A DNA stretch of 64,000 nt from Arthrobacter sp. QXT-31 (GTDB taxonomy: Bacteria > Actinomycetota > Actinomycetes > Actinomycetales > Micrococcaceae): positions 4,526,001 to 4,590,000 of the forward strand of contig NZ_CP019304.1 of the NCBI RefSeq assembly GCF_001969265.1, in the 5' to 3' direction. Positions within the stretch are counted from its first letter, which is position 1; each line of letters starts with the position of its first letter. Made by a program: the position numbers and the translations under genes. Positions 9,242-20,885 of this stretch are shown in pieces. The notes below the pieces were generated by a model, which worked only from the letters and a program-made list of their open reading frames with translations, was not told where the DNA came from and searched no databases.

Positions 9242-10159
9242 CTAGCGGACAGTAAACCCGCGGGAGTCCACGTTCGGTTCATCCTCGGCCCGGCCGGGGT
9301 TGATCTGGGAGACGCGCACCTCGTAATTGCCGGGCGCGAGGTTAACCGTGATGCCGAAGACTCCGGCAGCGGCCGGATCGGCTGCCGCCGAGACTTCGCC
9401 GGTGAGGTAGTTTTCCTTGTCGCCGTTGTCCTGGACCTTCAGGATGCGCCAGTGCAGTTTGCCGTTGGGCACGGTGCTTCGCCCGGAGATCTTGACGCGC
9501 CCGTCGCCGACCCCGGTGCCCTCTTGCGGATCAATGATCCACACCGGCGCCACCATTCCGGCGCTGCGGGGTGTGGGCGCACCGAGCTTGACGTGTTTGA
9601 AGGCCAGGTAATCGGTGTGCCCGTCCACCAGGATCACCACTTCGATCTGCTGGCCGGCGTCGATCAGCCCCGAACTGGCGCCGGCGGCCGTGGCCGTGTA
9701 GACGAGTTGCTGGATGGCCCGCTGGGCCATGTCCGCGTCAAGGTTGCTGTTGAAGGCGTCCGCGGAAACGTCCACGGTAATGACGTTGGTGCCCGAGATC
9801 GATGTGGCGAGGTTCTTGGGGTTCTGCCATGGCGTGAAGAAGTCCGGATCCAGCGGCGTCTCCGACATCATGGCGCGAAGGGCCCGCGTGATGGGGTTTT
9901 CATCGTCCGGCACGTCGCGGAACTCGCGGTACAGGAACACGTTGCTGTTGCTCCGCCCGATCCAATAGACGGGCGCCTTATTGGACGACTGCGTTGTTTC
10001 CAGCGGCGCGCTGGTGGTGGGAACGCCGTCGGTGCCGGCGGCCCGCCGGGACGAGGACGTCGGAGAATTTGCGGCGGTCCCCGCGGGACCGGGGTCGGCG
10101 ATGCACCCGGACAGCAGCAGGGCAGCAGGAAGCACGGCGGACAGCATGACGGAGCGCAT
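9242..10159 (-). CDS. GerMN domain lipoprotein with C-terminal Gmad2-type immunoglobulin-like domain
   Basis: 305 residues. The signal peptide ends in a lipobox LLSGC with the lipidated Cys at 19; a Ser/Thr/Pro-rich linker follows. The GerMN-type domain spans about residues 60-180 (VYWIGRSNSNVFLYREF, ITRALRAMMSETPLDPDF, ALRAM, QQIEVVILVDG). The C-terminal 90 residues (VWIIDPQEGTGVGDGRVKISG and GNYEVRVSQINPG) match the Gmad2 beta-sandwich often fused to GerMN. Probably an outer-leaflet membrane lipoprotein with an envelope role. ATG at 10159 is preferred for its GGAAAG eight bases upstream and because it gives a normal signal peptide. Divergent from phoH. Confidence 0.85.
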   Translation of the reverse strand: MRSVMLSAVLPAALLLSGCIADPGPAGTAANSPTSSSRRAAGTDGVPTTSAPLETTQSSNKAPVYWIGRSNSNVFLYREFRDVPDDENPITRALRAMMSETPLDPDFFTPWQNPKNLATSISGTNVITVDVSADAFNSNLDADMAQRAIQQLVYTATAAGASSGLIDAGQQIEVVILVDGHTDYLAFKHVKLGAPTPRSAGMVAPVWIIDPQEGTGVGDGRVKISGRSTVPNGKLHWRILKVQDNGDKENYLTGEVSAAADPAAAGVFGITVNLAPGNYEVRVSQINPGRAEDEPNVDSRGFTVR

Positions 10160-10504
10160 CCGCGTTACTTTCCGGGCCGGAGTTCCTGGCTGACTGATGC
10201 TGGCGATCCCTTCGAAACAGCAGTTGCTTGCGGGCACGCCGGACCGTTCCCGGCGGGCTCCTTGTCCAGCATTACACGAGAGTCTGGAGCAGAGTGCGCC
10301 TTTCGCGGCAGGCGGCGGAACTGCAACGGGAACGATATGAGGCCGATACAAAGTTGATATCTAATCGCGGGAATGCGTTACGGAATTGCGGTCCGCCGTG
10401 ACCTTCCGGGGCAGCAGGCCAGGGGCGTCCGCTGGCGTAAGATGTAAGGACGCAAACGAGTTATATTCCGAACTGGAGGAACCGAAGGCCCGAGGGCCGT
10501 CACC
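10160..10504. other. Intergenic region between divergent lipoprotein gene and phoH
   Basis: 345 bases without a convincing gene. It must hold both promoters. A TATATT at 10462-10467 is a candidate -10 element for phoH, with no good -35 partner. I see no repeat or RNA gene here. Confidence 0.4.
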
Positions 10505-11605
10505 ATGACTGAATCAGCAAACGGAAAGCGCCGCCTCAACACGGGGGACCGCACCACGGGTGAATTCCCCCATACTCTCCCCGGTGTCCGGACGGAGGTG
10601 GTCATCTTCGATAACTCTGATCAGATGGTGCAGTCGCTGGGTAGCCACGACGAAGCCCTCCGCTTTATCGAGGACCAGTTCCCGGCCGTCAGTTTCCACG
10701 TCCGCGGCAACGAACTCTCCATCAACGGACCCGCGGCCGACGTTCCGCGGATCATGCGGCTGCTCAACGAGGTCCGGGGACTCGTGGCCCGCGGGACCGT
10801 GATCACGCCTGCAGTCCTCCAGCAGCTGGTTTCGATGCTCCGGAGCCAGTCGCTGCAGAATCCGGTGGAGGTGCTGACCCACGACATCCTGTCCAGCCGC
10901 GGCAAAACCATCCGGCCCAAGACCCTGAACCAGAAGAACTATGTGGATGCGATCGACTCCAACACAGTGATCTTCGGGATCGGCCCCGCAGGCACCGGCA
11001 AGACCTACCTCGCGGTGGCCAAGGCGGTGCAGGCGCTGCAGCAGAAGGAAGTCAGCCGGATCATCCTCACCCGCCCCGCCGTGGAAGCGGGCGAACGGCT
11101 CGGGTTCCTGCCCGGCACGCTCAGCGACAAGATCGATCCGTACCTGCGGCCGCTGTACGACGCGCTGCACGACATGATGGATCCGGAGTCGATTCCGCGC
11201 CTGATGGCGGCCGGGACCATCGAAGTCGCGCCGCTCGCCTACATGCGTGGCCGGACGCTCAACGACGCCTTCATCATCCTTGACGAGGCGCAGAACACCA
11301 CGCCGGAACAGATGAAGATGTTCCTGACCCGCCTCGGCTTCGGCTCCAAGATGGTGGTCACCGGCGACGTCACGCAGGTGGACCTTCCGTTCGGGACCCG
11401 CTCCGGCCTGCGCATCGTCGAGGAGATATTGACCGGAATCGACGACGTCAGCTTTTCCGTTCTGGACGCCGCCGACGTCGTCCGCCACCGCCTGGTGGGG
11501 GACATCGTCAACGCCTACAGCATCTGGGATGAAGCACAACGCAACCGGGTCAAGCATTCCGTGCCCCGGGAACGACGGGAGAGCACGCATGAGCATCGAA
11601 GTTAA
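10505..11605 (+). CDS. phoH: PhoH-like ATPase
   Basis: 366 residues. An N-terminal KH-like part (about 40-110) is followed by the PhoH P-loop domain: Walker [12 protein letters not shown], the [15 protein letters not shown] segment, Walker B-like [23 protein letters not shown] and a sensor [12 protein letters not shown]. Members bind RNA and nucleotides and are thought to serve RNA metabolism. It opens a tight operon phoH-ybeY-corC-era with overlapping ends, a layout seen across actinobacteria and firmicutes. The stop overlaps the ybeY start by 17 bases. Confidence 0.94.
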   Translation: MTESANGKRRLNTGDRTTGEFPHTLPGVRTEVVIFDNSDQMVQSLGSHDEALRFIEDQFPAVSFHVRGNELSINGPAADVPRIMRLLNEVRGLVARGTVITPAVLQQLVSMLRSQSLQNPVEVLTHDILSSRGKTIRPKTLNQKNYVDAIDSNTVIFGIGPAGTGKTYLAVAKAVQALQQKEVSRIILTRPAVEAGERLGFLPGTLSDKIDPYLRPLYDALHDMMDPESIPRLMAAGTIEVAPLAYMRGRTLNDAFIILDEAQNTTPEQMKMFLTRLGFGSKMVVTGDVTQVDLPFGTRSGLRIVEEILTGIDDVSFSVLDAADVVRHRLVGDIVNAYSIWDEAQRNRVKHSVPRERRESTHEHRS

Positions 11606-12062
11606 CAACGAATCCGGTGTCCAGGTGGACGAGGCCCGGCTGGTGGCGCTGGCACGGTTCATCTTCGAGCAGCTGTACATCCATCCGCAGGCGGAACTGT
11701 CCATCCTGCTGGTGGACGAGCCTGCGATGGAAAAGCTGCACATTGAGCTCATGGATGAGCCCGGAGCCACCGACGTGCTCTCCGTGCCCATGGACGAGCT
11801 GACCCCGGGAACCCCGGACAAGCCCACCCCGCAGGGCATGCTCGGCGACATCGCGATCTGTCCCCAGGTGGCCGAGGTCCAGGCGCGCAACGCCGGCCAC
11901 TCCACCCAGGACGAGATGCTGCTGCTCACCACGCACGGAATCCTCCACCTGCTCGGCTATGACCACGCCGAACCCGAGGAGAAGGCAGAAATGTTCGGCC
12001 TGCAGCGCGAACTGCTGACGGCATTCACCGGCAAAGAAGCACCGGCCGAGACCACCCAGTGA
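11589..12062 (+). CDS. ybeY: Endoribonuclease / rRNA maturation factor YbeY
   Basis: 157 residues, a zinc-dependent endoribonuclease for 16S rRNA 3'-end maturation and 70S quality control. The metal site HGILHLLGYDH matches the HGxLHLxGYDH signature; ATDVLSVPMDE and MLGDIAICP are also family motifs. ATG at 11589 has GGGAG upstream and overlaps phoH. The stop TGA shares bases with the next GTG (GTGA overlap), indicating coupled translation. Confidence 0.96.
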   Translation: MSIEVNNESGVQVDEARLVALARFIFEQLYIHPQAELSILLVDEPAMEKLHIELMDEPGATDVLSVPMDELTPGTPDKPTPQGMLGDIAICPQVAEVQARNAGHSTQDEMLLLTTHGILHLLGYDHAEPEEKAEMFGLQRELLTAFTGKEAPAETTQ

Positions 12063-13402
12063 CCTCACTGCTCCTTGTCTGCATGGCGCTGGCCTTTCTC
12101 GGTGCCGCAGCGCTGCTGACTGCTGCCGAGGCTGCCTTCAGCTTTCTGCCGCGCCACGACGCCGAGCAGGCGGTCCAGGGTAGCCAGGGCCCGGCGCTGC
12201 GGAGGATCCTCGAACAGCCAATGACGCACATGCGGGCCCTTCGCTTTTGGCGGATCTGGTTCGAGACGGCCTCCGCCGTGGCTGTTGCCGTGCTGCTCTA
12301 CAGCCTGCTGGACAACGTCTGGCTGGCCGGGCTGGCAGCCACCGGCATCATGGCGGTCCTCGGCTTCGTGCTGGTGGGTGTTTCCCCGCGCCAGTTGGGC
12401 CGCTCGCATCCGGCCGCTGTGGCCCAGTACTCAGCGTCCCTGGTCCGGTTCCTCGCCTGGGTCCTCGGGCCGATCCCCGCGTGGCTGGTCCGGCTGGGCA
12501 GCGCCGCGGCCCCGGGTTCGCCCAACGGGGACGACTCCTACTTCAGCGAGGAGGAGTTCCGCGAGCTGGTTGACCGGGCCACGGAGTCGGACATGATCGA
12601 GGACAACGAGGCCGAACTCATCCAGTCTGTCTTCGAGTTCGGTGACACCCTCGTCCGCGCCGTCATGGTGCCGCGCACGGACATCCTGACCATCGACGCC
12701 GGCTCGAGCCTGCACAGCGCCATGTCGCTGTTCCTGCGGTCGGGCTATTCCAGGATCCCGGTCATCGGCGAGAACACCGACCAGATCCTGGGCATCATCT
12801 ACCTCAAGGACGTGGCCGCCGCGATTCACGGCCTGGACCCTGAAGCCGAACCTCCGGTCGTGGACGCGCTGGCCCGCGAGGTCCGCTACGTCCCCGATTC
12901 GAAGCCGGTCAGCGACCTCCTACGGGAACTGCAGAAGGAATCCACCCACGTGGCCATCGTCATCGACGAATACGGCGGAACGGCCGGGCTGGTGACGCTG
13001 GAGGACCTGATCGAGGAGCTCGTGGGGGAGATCGTGGATGAATACGACTCCGAGAGCGCCGCCGTAGTCGATCTGGGCGACGGCACGTACCGCGTGAGCG
13101 CCCGGATGGGCATCGACGACCTCGGCGAGCTGTTCGGCATCGAACTGGACGACGACGAGGTGGACACCGTGGGCGGGCTGCTGGCCAAGGCCCTGGGGAG
13201 GGTCCCGATCGTGGGCAGCGCGGTGGATCTCGACGGCGTTTCGCTGCGCGCGGAGCGGCTGGAGGGCCGCCGGAACCGCGTCAGCCACATCATCGCAGCC
13301 GTTGCCCCCAAAGACGCCGTTCCAAACAACACTGACCTTGAAGAACTTCTCGACGAGGCCGAACCAATGCAACAGGGAGTTCCACGTGAGCAAGCAGAAT
13401 AA
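12059..13402 (+). CDS. CNNM/CorC-family hemolysin-like protein (DUF21-CBS-CorC)
   Basis: 447 residues. Three to four N-terminal hydrophobic helices (DUF21, about 1-150, with TAAEAAFSFLPRHDAEQ) are followed by EDNEAELIQSVFEFGDTLVRAVMVPR, paired CBS domains, then FVIDEYGGTAGLVTLEDLIEELVGEI and the C-terminal CorC_HlyC transporter-associated domain (after residue 355). Relatives act in magnesium or cobalt export; the hemolysin name is historical. Starts in a 4-base overlap with ybeY; the stop overlaps era by 17 bases. Confidence 0.92.
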   Translation: MTSLLLVCMALAFLGAAALLTAAEAAFSFLPRHDAEQAVQGSQGPALRRILEQPMTHMRALRFWRIWFETASAVAVAVLLYSLLDNVWLAGLAATGIMAVLGFVLVGVSPRQLGRSHPAAVAQYSASLVRFLAWVLGPIPAWLVRLGSAAAPGSPNGDDSYFSEEEFRELVDRATESDMIEDNEAELIQSVFEFGDTLVRAVMVPRTDILTIDAGSSLHSAMSLFLRSGYSRIPVIGENTDQILGIIYLKDVAAAIHGLDPEAEPPVVDALAREVRYVPDSKPVSDLLRELQKESTHVAIVIDEYGGTAGLVTLEDLIEELVGEIVDEYDSESAAVVDLGDGTYRVSARMGIDDLGELFGIELDDDEVDTVGGLLAKALGRVPIVGSAVDLDGVSLRAERLEGRRNRVSHIIAAVAPKDAVPNNTDLEELLDEAEPMQQGVPREQAE

Positions 13403-14345
13403 GGCCGACGGCGGCGAACCGTTCGGCGGGTACCATGCCGGATTCTCGGTGCTGGTGGGCCGGCCCAACGCCGGCAAGTCCACCCTCACCAACGCGCTGG
13501 TGGGCAAGAAGGTGGCCATCACCTCCGCCAAGCCGCAGACCACGCGGCACACCATCCGCGGCATCGTCCACCGCGAGGACGCCCAGCTGATCCTCGTGGA
13601 CACCCCCGGCCTGCACCGGCCACGCACGCTGCTAGGCAAGCGCCTGAACGAACTCGTCGCCGACACGCTGGCGGAAGTTGACGCGATCGGGTTCTGCATC
13701 CCCGCCAACGAGAAGATCGGCCCCGGCGACAAGTTCATTGCCGCCCAGCTCGCCGCCGTCGGCCGCAAACCGGTGATCGCCCTGGTCACCAAGGCCGACC
13801 TGGTGGACAAGCAGGCCCTCACGGAGCAGCTGCTGGCCGTCGCCGAGCTCGGCCGGGAAGTGCTGGGCGAGGACGGCTGGAAGGACATCGTTCCGGTCTC
13901 GGCCGCCGACGGGTTCCAGGTGGGAACCGTGGCGGACGTCCTGATCAGCCACATGCCGCCGTCGCCCCCGCTCTACCCGGACGGCGAGCTGACCGATGAG
14001 CCGGAGGCTGTCATGGTCGCCGAACTCATCCGGGAGGCGGCGCTGGAGGGCGTGCGCGACGAGCTGCCGCACTCACTGGCTGTGGTGGTCGAAGAGATCG
14101 TGCCGCGCGAAGGCCGGACGGAGGACAACCCGCTGCTCGATGTCCGCGTCAACCTCTACGTGGAGCGCCCCTCGCAGAAGGCCATCATCATCGGCAAGGG
14201 CGGAAGCCGCCTGCGGGAGGTCGGCACCAACGCGCGGAAGGGCATCGAGGCACTCCTGGGCACCCGGATCTACCTCGACCTCCACGTCAAGGTGGCCAAG
14301 GACTGGCAGCGCGATCCCAAGCAGCTGGTGAAGCTCGGGTTCTGA
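13386..14345 (+). CDS. era: GTPase Era
   Basis: 319 residues, a 30S-assembly GTPase that binds the 16S rRNA 3' end. G1 GRPNAGKSTL, G3 DTPGL, G4 TKAD, and a C-terminal KH domain with IIIGKGGSRLREVG and WQRDPKQL. The GTG at 13386 follows AGGGAG by six bases and gives the normal N-terminus (SKQNKADGGEPFGGYHAGF); upstream frames would run deep into the previous gene. Last gene of the phoH operon. Confidence 0.96.
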   Translation: MSKQNKADGGEPFGGYHAGFSVLVGRPNAGKSTLTNALVGKKVAITSAKPQTTRHTIRGIVHREDAQLILVDTPGLHRPRTLLGKRLNELVADTLAEVDAIGFCIPANEKIGPGDKFIAAQLAAVGRKPVIALVTKADLVDKQALTEQLLAVAELGREVLGEDGWKDIVPVSAADGFQVGTVADVLISHMPPSPPLYPDGELTDEPEAVMVAELIREAALEGVRDELPHSLAVVVEEIVPREGRTEDNPLLDVRVNLYVERPSQKAIIIGKGGSRLREVGTNARKGIEALLGTRIYLDLHVKVAKDWQRDPKQLVKLGF

Positions 14346-14392
14346 CCCGCCCCGCCTGCCTTTCGGGGCGCAGGCCTGCGCGCCGGGCCGGG

Positions 14393-14414
14393 AACGCCGG
14401 ATTTCCGGCGTTTT
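14393..14414 (+). terminator. Rho-independent terminator after era
   Basis: Eight-base stem AACGCCGG / CCGGCGTT (14393-14400 with 14405-14412), ATTT loop, followed by TT. It is about 50 bases after the era stop and ahead of the LCP gene. Confidence 0.6.
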
Positions 14415-14471
14415 CCCAGAAACGGCCACTAAAATGAGCCGGATCCCATTTTTTCGAGGAAGGTACACCCT

Positions 14472-16052
14472 GTGGTGCGACGCCGCGACAACCGCGCCCA
14501 AGGACCGGGCACACCCGCCCGTTCCGAGCCAGCTGCCCGGCATGCCGAGGACGCCCGCCTGGGCGCAGCCCGGCACCTGAATCTCCACCACAAGCCCACA
14601 TGGCTCAAGGTGACCACCGCCGTCGTGGCCGTGGTCCTGGCCGGCGGCCTCGCCTTCGCGGGCTACTGGTACTTCAGGCTGCAGTCCAACATCTCCACGT
14701 CCGCGCTCGGCGCCGGAAGCAGCCGCACCGACAGCACTGACGACGCCACCGGCAGGCTGCAGATCCTGATCCTGGGTTCTGACACCCGTGACGGCAAGAA
14801 CTCGAATTACGGCAGCTCCGAGGACTCCACGGGGTACGGCAACTCTGACGTCATGATGCTCATGGACATCTCGGAGGACAACAAGCGGGTCAACGTCATC
14901 AGCTTCCCCCGGGACCTGCTCGTGGACATTCCCAAGTGCACCGACCAGAAGACCGGGAAGCAGTACCCGGCCCGCAGCGGCATCATGATCAATGAGGCGA
15001 TGAAAGAGGCCGGCATCGGCTGCGCCGTGGACACCGTCAACAAGCTGACCGGCATGGAGGTGGACCACTTCATGATGGCCGACTTCAACGCCGTCAAGGA
15101 GCTCTCGAACGCCGTGGGCGGCGTTGAGGTCTGCATCAGCGATGCCGTCTACGACCCCGACTCGCGGCTGCGGCTGCCGAAGGGCACCTCCCAGGTGCAG
15201 GGTGAACAGGCGCTTGCGTTCCTCCGCACCCGCCACGCGTTCGGCGACGGCGGCGACCTCGGCCGCATCAAGGCCCAGCAGGGATTCCTGTCCTCGCTGA
15301 CCCGCAAAATCAAGGATGACGGCACCCTCAGCAACCCGGCGAAGCTGCTGAACATCGCCGACGTCATCACGAAGAACCTCACCGTCGATGACGGGCTCTC
15401 TTCGGTGCCGGCCATGATCACCATCGCCAACCGGCTCAAGACGATCGACGTCGGCAAGGTCGCGTTTGTTGCATTGCCCACCGTCCCCGCCACGAGCGAC
15501 CCCAACCGGCTCCAAGCCGCACAGCCTGCGTCCTCGCAGCTGTTCGCTGCCCTGCGGAAGGACGTCGACCTGACGGACCCGGACGGGGGGGCAGCCCCGT
15601 CACCGTCAGCGACACCCAAACCCTCGGCCACCTCCTCGCCGTCGGCCTCACCGAAGCCGACCAAGCCCGCGGCCCCGTATGACAAGGCGCTGCAGCCGAT
15701 CACGGTGGCAAACGGGACGGCAGACGCGGCCAGGATGCAGGAAATCGTCGAGGCCGTTGTTGCCGGCGGCTTCACCCAAGTGGGGCAGCTGGAGGCCGAC
15801 ACCACCGAAAAGACCATGGTGTACTACGGGCCGGAGTTCGCGGACGTCGCCGCCGACATAGCAGCCCTGTTCGGTATCCCGGCCGCCCAGGTGGCGCCGT
15901 CTGCGGGCGTCTCGGGAGTGCAGCTGTACCTGGGGACCGACTTCGCGTCCGGAACCAAGTACGGCAAGACCACGGTGCCCAAGGACATCGTGAACCAGAC
16001 CGCCAGCGACACCGTCTGCCAGCAGGCAAACCCCGAGCTGATTACCCAGTAA
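14472..16052 (+). CDS. LytR-CpsA-Psr (LCP) family cell-wall glycopolymer ligase with LytR_C domain
   Basis: 526 residues. A basic cytoplasmic N-terminus of about 40 residues is followed by one membrane helix (about 46-66). The LCP domain has ILILGSDTRDGK, the Arg/Asp motif FPRDLLVDIPKC, the ALAFLRTRHAFGDGGDLGRIKAQQGFL segment and a Cys pair. A Pro/Ser/Thr linker (about residues 375-400) leads to a C-terminal LytR_C domain (ITVANGTADAARMQEIVEAV). LCP enzymes transfer teichoic acid, arabinogalactan-like or capsule polymers from lipid carriers to peptidoglycan. GTG start at 14472 with GAGGAAGG upstream. Confidence 0.93.
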   Translation: MVRRRDNRAQGPGTPARSEPAARHAEDARLGAARHLNLHHKPTWLKVTTAVVAVVLAGGLAFAGYWYFRLQSNISTSALGAGSSRTDSTDDATGRLQILILGSDTRDGKNSNYGSSEDSTGYGNSDVMMLMDISEDNKRVNVISFPRDLLVDIPKCTDQKTGKQYPARSGIMINEAMKEAGIGCAVDTVNKLTGMEVDHFMMADFNAVKELSNAVGGVEVCISDAVYDPDSRLRLPKGTSQVQGEQALAFLRTRHAFGDGGDLGRIKAQQGFLSSLTRKIKDDGTLSNPAKLLNIADVITKNLTVDDGLSSVPAMITIANRLKTIDVGKVAFVALPTVPATSDPNRLQAAQPASSQLFAALRKDVDLTDPDGGAAPSPSATPKPSATSSPSASPKPTKPAAPYDKALQPITVANGTADAARMQEIVEAVVAGGFTQVGQLEADTTEKTMVYYGPEFADVAADIAALFGIPAAQVAPSAGVSGVQLYLGTDFASGTKYGKTTVPKDIVNQTASDTVCQQANPELITQ

Positions 16053-16074
16053 GCAGCAGTCCGGACACAAAAAA

Positions 16075-16106
16075 GCCGGGCCGCCCCGAACGAGGGGCGG
16101 CCCGGC
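16075..16106. terminator. Bidirectional terminator between LCP and M13 peptidase genes
   Basis: A perfect 13-bp stem (GCCGGGCCGCCCC, 16075-16087, with 16094-16106), six-base loop, A-run on the left and T-run on the right. It serves two convergent genes. Confidence 0.93.
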
Positions 16107-16116
16107 ATTTTTGCGT

Positions 16117-18069
16117 TTACCAAATGCTGACGCGCTCCGCCGGTGGCATCCACATGCCGTCCTCCTCCGTCACACCGAACGCGGCGTGGAAGGAGTCAAG
16201 GTTCTTGGCGATGGCGTTGGTACGGAACTCGTTGGGGGAGTGCGGGTCCGTGGCCAACCGCCGGATCGCCTCCTCGGTGCGGATCACCTGGCGCCAGCCG
16301 GCCGCCCAGGAGGCGAAGAAACGCTGCTCGCCGGTCAGCCCGTCGATCACCGGCGGTTCCTGGCCGTCAAGGCTGAGGCGGTAGGCCTTGTGCGCAATGG
16401 TGAGGCCGCCCAGGTCGCCGATGTTTTCGCCGAGCGTGAGCCTGCCGTTGACGTTGTGGCCCGGCGCAGCGTAGGGGGAGAGCGCGTTGAACTGGTCCAC
16501 GAGGCGGCTGGTCAGGGCCTCGAAGGCCTTCCGGTCGTCCTCTGTCCACCAGTTGCGCAGCTCGCCCTTGCCGTCGAACTGGGAGCCCTGGTCATCGAAG
16601 CCGTGGCCGATTTCGTGCCCGATGACGGCCCCGATGCCGCCATAGTTCACGGCGTCATCGGCTTCGGCGGTGAAGAACGGCGGCTGGAGGATGGCCGCCG
16701 GAAACACGACCTCATTCAGCATCGGGTGGTAGTAGGCGTTGACGGTCTGCGGCGTCATGAGCCACTTGTTGTGGTCTACGGGCTTGCCCACTTCGTCCAG
16801 GTGCCGGTCGACGTCGGCGTTGTGGGCCCGTTCGACGTTCCCCAGGAGGTCGGCGGGGTCGATCACCACAGCCGAATAGTCGATCCATTCGTCCGGGAAA
16901 CCGATCTTCGCGCGGAAGGCCCCCAGCTTGCGAAGGGCTTCCGCTTTGGTGTCCTCGCCCATCCAGTCCAGGGCGCTGATGCTCTGCCGGTACGCCTCGA
17001 TCAGGTTCCCCACGAGCGTCTGCATGCGGGCCTTGTGGCCCTCCGGAAAGTGCCGGGCGACGTAGATCTGGCCAACTGCCTCGCCCAGAGCGGCCTCGAC
17101 GACGGCGACGCCCCGCTTCCAGCGGTCCTTGTTCCGCGGGGTGCCGCTGATGGTGGTGCCGTAGAAGGCGAAGTTCGTCTCGACGAAAGCGGACGAGAGG
17201 TAGGGGGCTGCCGAGTTGATGACCCGCAGGGCAAGCCATTCCTGCCACACGGGCAGCGACTCGGAGTCCAGCAGCGCGGCGGCACCGGAGAAGAAGTCAG
17301 GGGTGCTGACCACGATCTCCTGCCGCTTGTCTTCTGCGATGTCCGCGGCCTCAAACCAGGTGTCCAGCAGGGGGAACAGCTCCCGGGCCTCATCCGCCGA
17401 TTTCAGGTTGTAGGTCTTCTGCGGGTTCCGCAGCGTGACGTTGTCCCAGTGGTGCGAAGCAAGGGCGGTTTCCAAAGCCACCACCCGGGCTGCGGCGGCT
17501 TCGGGATCGGCCACGCCGGCCAGGCCGAACATGGTGCCCACGTACTCCCGGTAGGACTGCACTACAGAGGCAAATTTCTCCTCGCGGTAGTAGGACTCGT
17601 CCGGCAGGCCCAGGCCGCCCTGGCCCGTGTACAGGAGAACCCGCTCGGGATTGCCGGCATCGGGTGCCGGGTAGATGTAGAAAAGTCCTGACACATCAGC
17701 GCGGAAGAGCCGGCCCGCCAGTGCCAGCAGTTCGGCAACACTGCTCGTGCCGAAGATCTCGGCCAGGCGTCCGCGGATGGGGTCCAGGCCCTTGGCCTCG
17801 ACGGCTGCCTCATCCATGAAGCTGCTGTAGAGGTCGCCGATTTTCCGCTCAATGCCGCTGGCCTCGGAGCCCTTTGCCGCGGCCTCCTCGATGATCTCCC
17901 GGACTGCCAACTCGGAGCCGTCGCGCAGGGCGGTGAACGTCCCTTCCAGCGCACGGTCGTCAGGGATGGTGGTCTCCTTCAGCCAGGCGCCGTTCACGTG
18001 CTGGTAGAGGTCGTCCTGTGGCCTCACGCTGCGGTCGATGTTTGACAGGGCGATCCCCGAAATTGGCAC
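16117..18069 (-). CDS. M13 family zinc metallopeptidase (neprilysin/PepO-like)
   Basis: 650 residues, full length for bacterial M13 enzymes. The zinc site is HEIGHGFDDQGSQFDGKG, with the third ligand in GENIGDLGG, and the substrate-binding VNAYYHPMLNEVVFPAAIL stretch precedes it. It ends in MWMPPAERVSIW, close to the family's usual C-terminal CxVW-type end. No signal peptide or membrane anchor is evident at the N-terminus (MPISGIALSNIDRSVRPQDD), so it is probably a cytosolic oligopeptidase. ATG at 18069 has AGGAGC just upstream. Confidence 0.94.
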   Translation of the reverse strand: MPISGIALSNIDRSVRPQDDLYQHVNGAWLKETTIPDDRALEGTFTALRDGSELAVREIIEEAAAKGSEASGIERKIGDLYSSFMDEAAVEAKGLDPIRGRLAEIFGTSSVAELLALAGRLFRADVSGLFYIYPAPDAGNPERVLLYTGQGGLGLPDESYYREEKFASVVQSYREYVGTMFGLAGVADPEAAAARVVALETALASHHWDNVTLRNPQKTYNLKSADEARELFPLLDTWFEAADIAEDKRQEIVVSTPDFFSGAAALLDSESLPVWQEWLALRVINSAAPYLSSAFVETNFAFYGTTISGTPRNKDRWKRGVAVVEAALGEAVGQIYVARHFPEGHKARMQTLVGNLIEAYRQSISALDWMGEDTKAEALRKLGAFRAKIGFPDEWIDYSAVVIDPADLLGNVERAHNADVDRHLDEVGKPVDHNKWLMTPQTVNAYYHPMLNEVVFPAAILQPPFFTAEADDAVNYGGIGAVIGHEIGHGFDDQGSQFDGKGELRNWWTEDDRKAFEALTSRLVDQFNALSPYAAPGHNVNGRLTLGENIGDLGGLTIAHKAYRLSLDGQEPPVIDGLTGEQRFFASWAAGWRQVIRTEEAIRRLATDPHSPNEFRTNAIAKNLDSFHAAFGVTEEDGMWMPPAERVSIW

Positions 18070-18173
18070 AGGAGCTCCTTCGATGACGGGCTGCTGCCGG
18101 CACTGTCACCGGCGCAGCGTCTGCATGGTGGACGTTGCTGGAGGTGTTGCCCCTTCATCTTACGCACGCGTGT

Positions 18174-20060
<1,887 letters not shown>

Positions 20061-20071
20061 GCTTCCTGACA

Positions 20072-20109
20072 GCTGCGCCGCCGGTCCGCACCGGCGGCGC
20101 AGCCGTTTT
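20072..20109 (+). terminator. Rho-independent terminator of leuA
   Basis: Fourteen-base perfect stem GCTGCGCCGCCGGT (20072-20085) with 20090-20103, loop CCGC, then a TTTT run at 20106-20109. Twelve bases after the leuA stop. Confidence 0.92.
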
Positions 20110-20133
20110 GATGAGTCAATGGGAAGATAAAGC

Positions 20134-20883
20134 GTGGTCCAATCTTTCGCAGCGCGCAGCTACCGCGACGACGCCGTGGTGTTGCGCACCCACAAGCTGG
20201 GCGAGGCGGACCGGATCATCACCCTGCTCACCAAGCACCACGGCCAGGTCAGGGCGGTGGCCAAGGGAGTCCGGCGGACCACCAGCCGCTTCGGTGCCCG
20301 CCTGGAGCCTTTCATGGTGGCAGACCTGCAGCTCGTGTCCGGCAAAACCCTCGACATCGTGACCCAGGCCGTCGCCAAGGGCGCCTACGGGGGCAACATC
20401 GCCGCCGACTACGCCCGCTATACAGTGGCTGCGGCCATGACCGAAACCGCCGAAAAGCTCACCGACGTCGACGGTGAAGCCGGGACCGCGCAGTACAACC
20501 TGCTGGTCGGCGCCCTGGCCTCGCTGAGCCGTGGGGACCACGCACCGGAGCTGATCCTGGATTCGTATCTGCTGCGGGCCCTGTCCACCGGCGGCTGGGC
20601 GCCCAGCTTCACCGACTGCGCGCGCTGCGGCGCGCGGGGGCCGCACACCGCCTTCTCCGCCCCGCTCGGCGGCATGGTCTGCGGCGGCTGCCGCCCGCCC
20701 GGGTCGCCGGCGCCGGCGCCGGAGACGGTCACCCTGCTGGGCGCGCTGCTCACCGGGGACTGGCCGACGGCGGACGCTTCCCTTCCGGTCCACCGCCGGG
20801 AATCCGCCGGCCTCGTGGCAAGCTATCTGCAGTGGCACCTGGAGCGTGTCCTGAAATCCCTCAAGCATGTGGAGCGTACCTAA
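20134..20883 (+). CDS. recO: DNA repair protein RecO
   Basis: 249 residues, helps load RecA on SSB-coated single strands. N-terminal OB fold ([41 protein letters not shown]), then a helical domain with a zinc-finger-like cluster CARCG...CGGC (about residues 166-190). GTG at 20134 lies behind GGGAAG. uppS starts two bases after the stop, the usual recO-uppS pair of actinobacteria. Confidence 0.95.
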   Translation: MVQSFAARSYRDDAVVLRTHKLGEADRIITLLTKHHGQVRAVAKGVRRTTSRFGARLEPFMVADLQLVSGKTLDIVTQAVAKGAYGGNIAADYARYTVAAAMTETAEKLTDVDGEAGTAQYNLLVGALASLSRGDHAPELILDSYLLRALSTGGWAPSFTDCARCGARGPHTAFSAPLGGMVCGGCRPPGSPAPAPETVTLLGALLTGDWPTADASLPVHRRESAGLVASYLQWHLERVLKSLKHVERT

Positions 20884-20885
20884 CA

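Noticed and set aside
16111..17691. 526-residue forward frame opposite the M13 peptidase
   Set aside because: Peptidase motifs on the reverse strand are unambiguous; this frame shows shadow composition only.
20832..20885. Longer start for uppS upstream of 20886
   Set aside because: It would overlap recO by about 50 bases with no ribosome site; the GTG at 20886 gives normal spacing.
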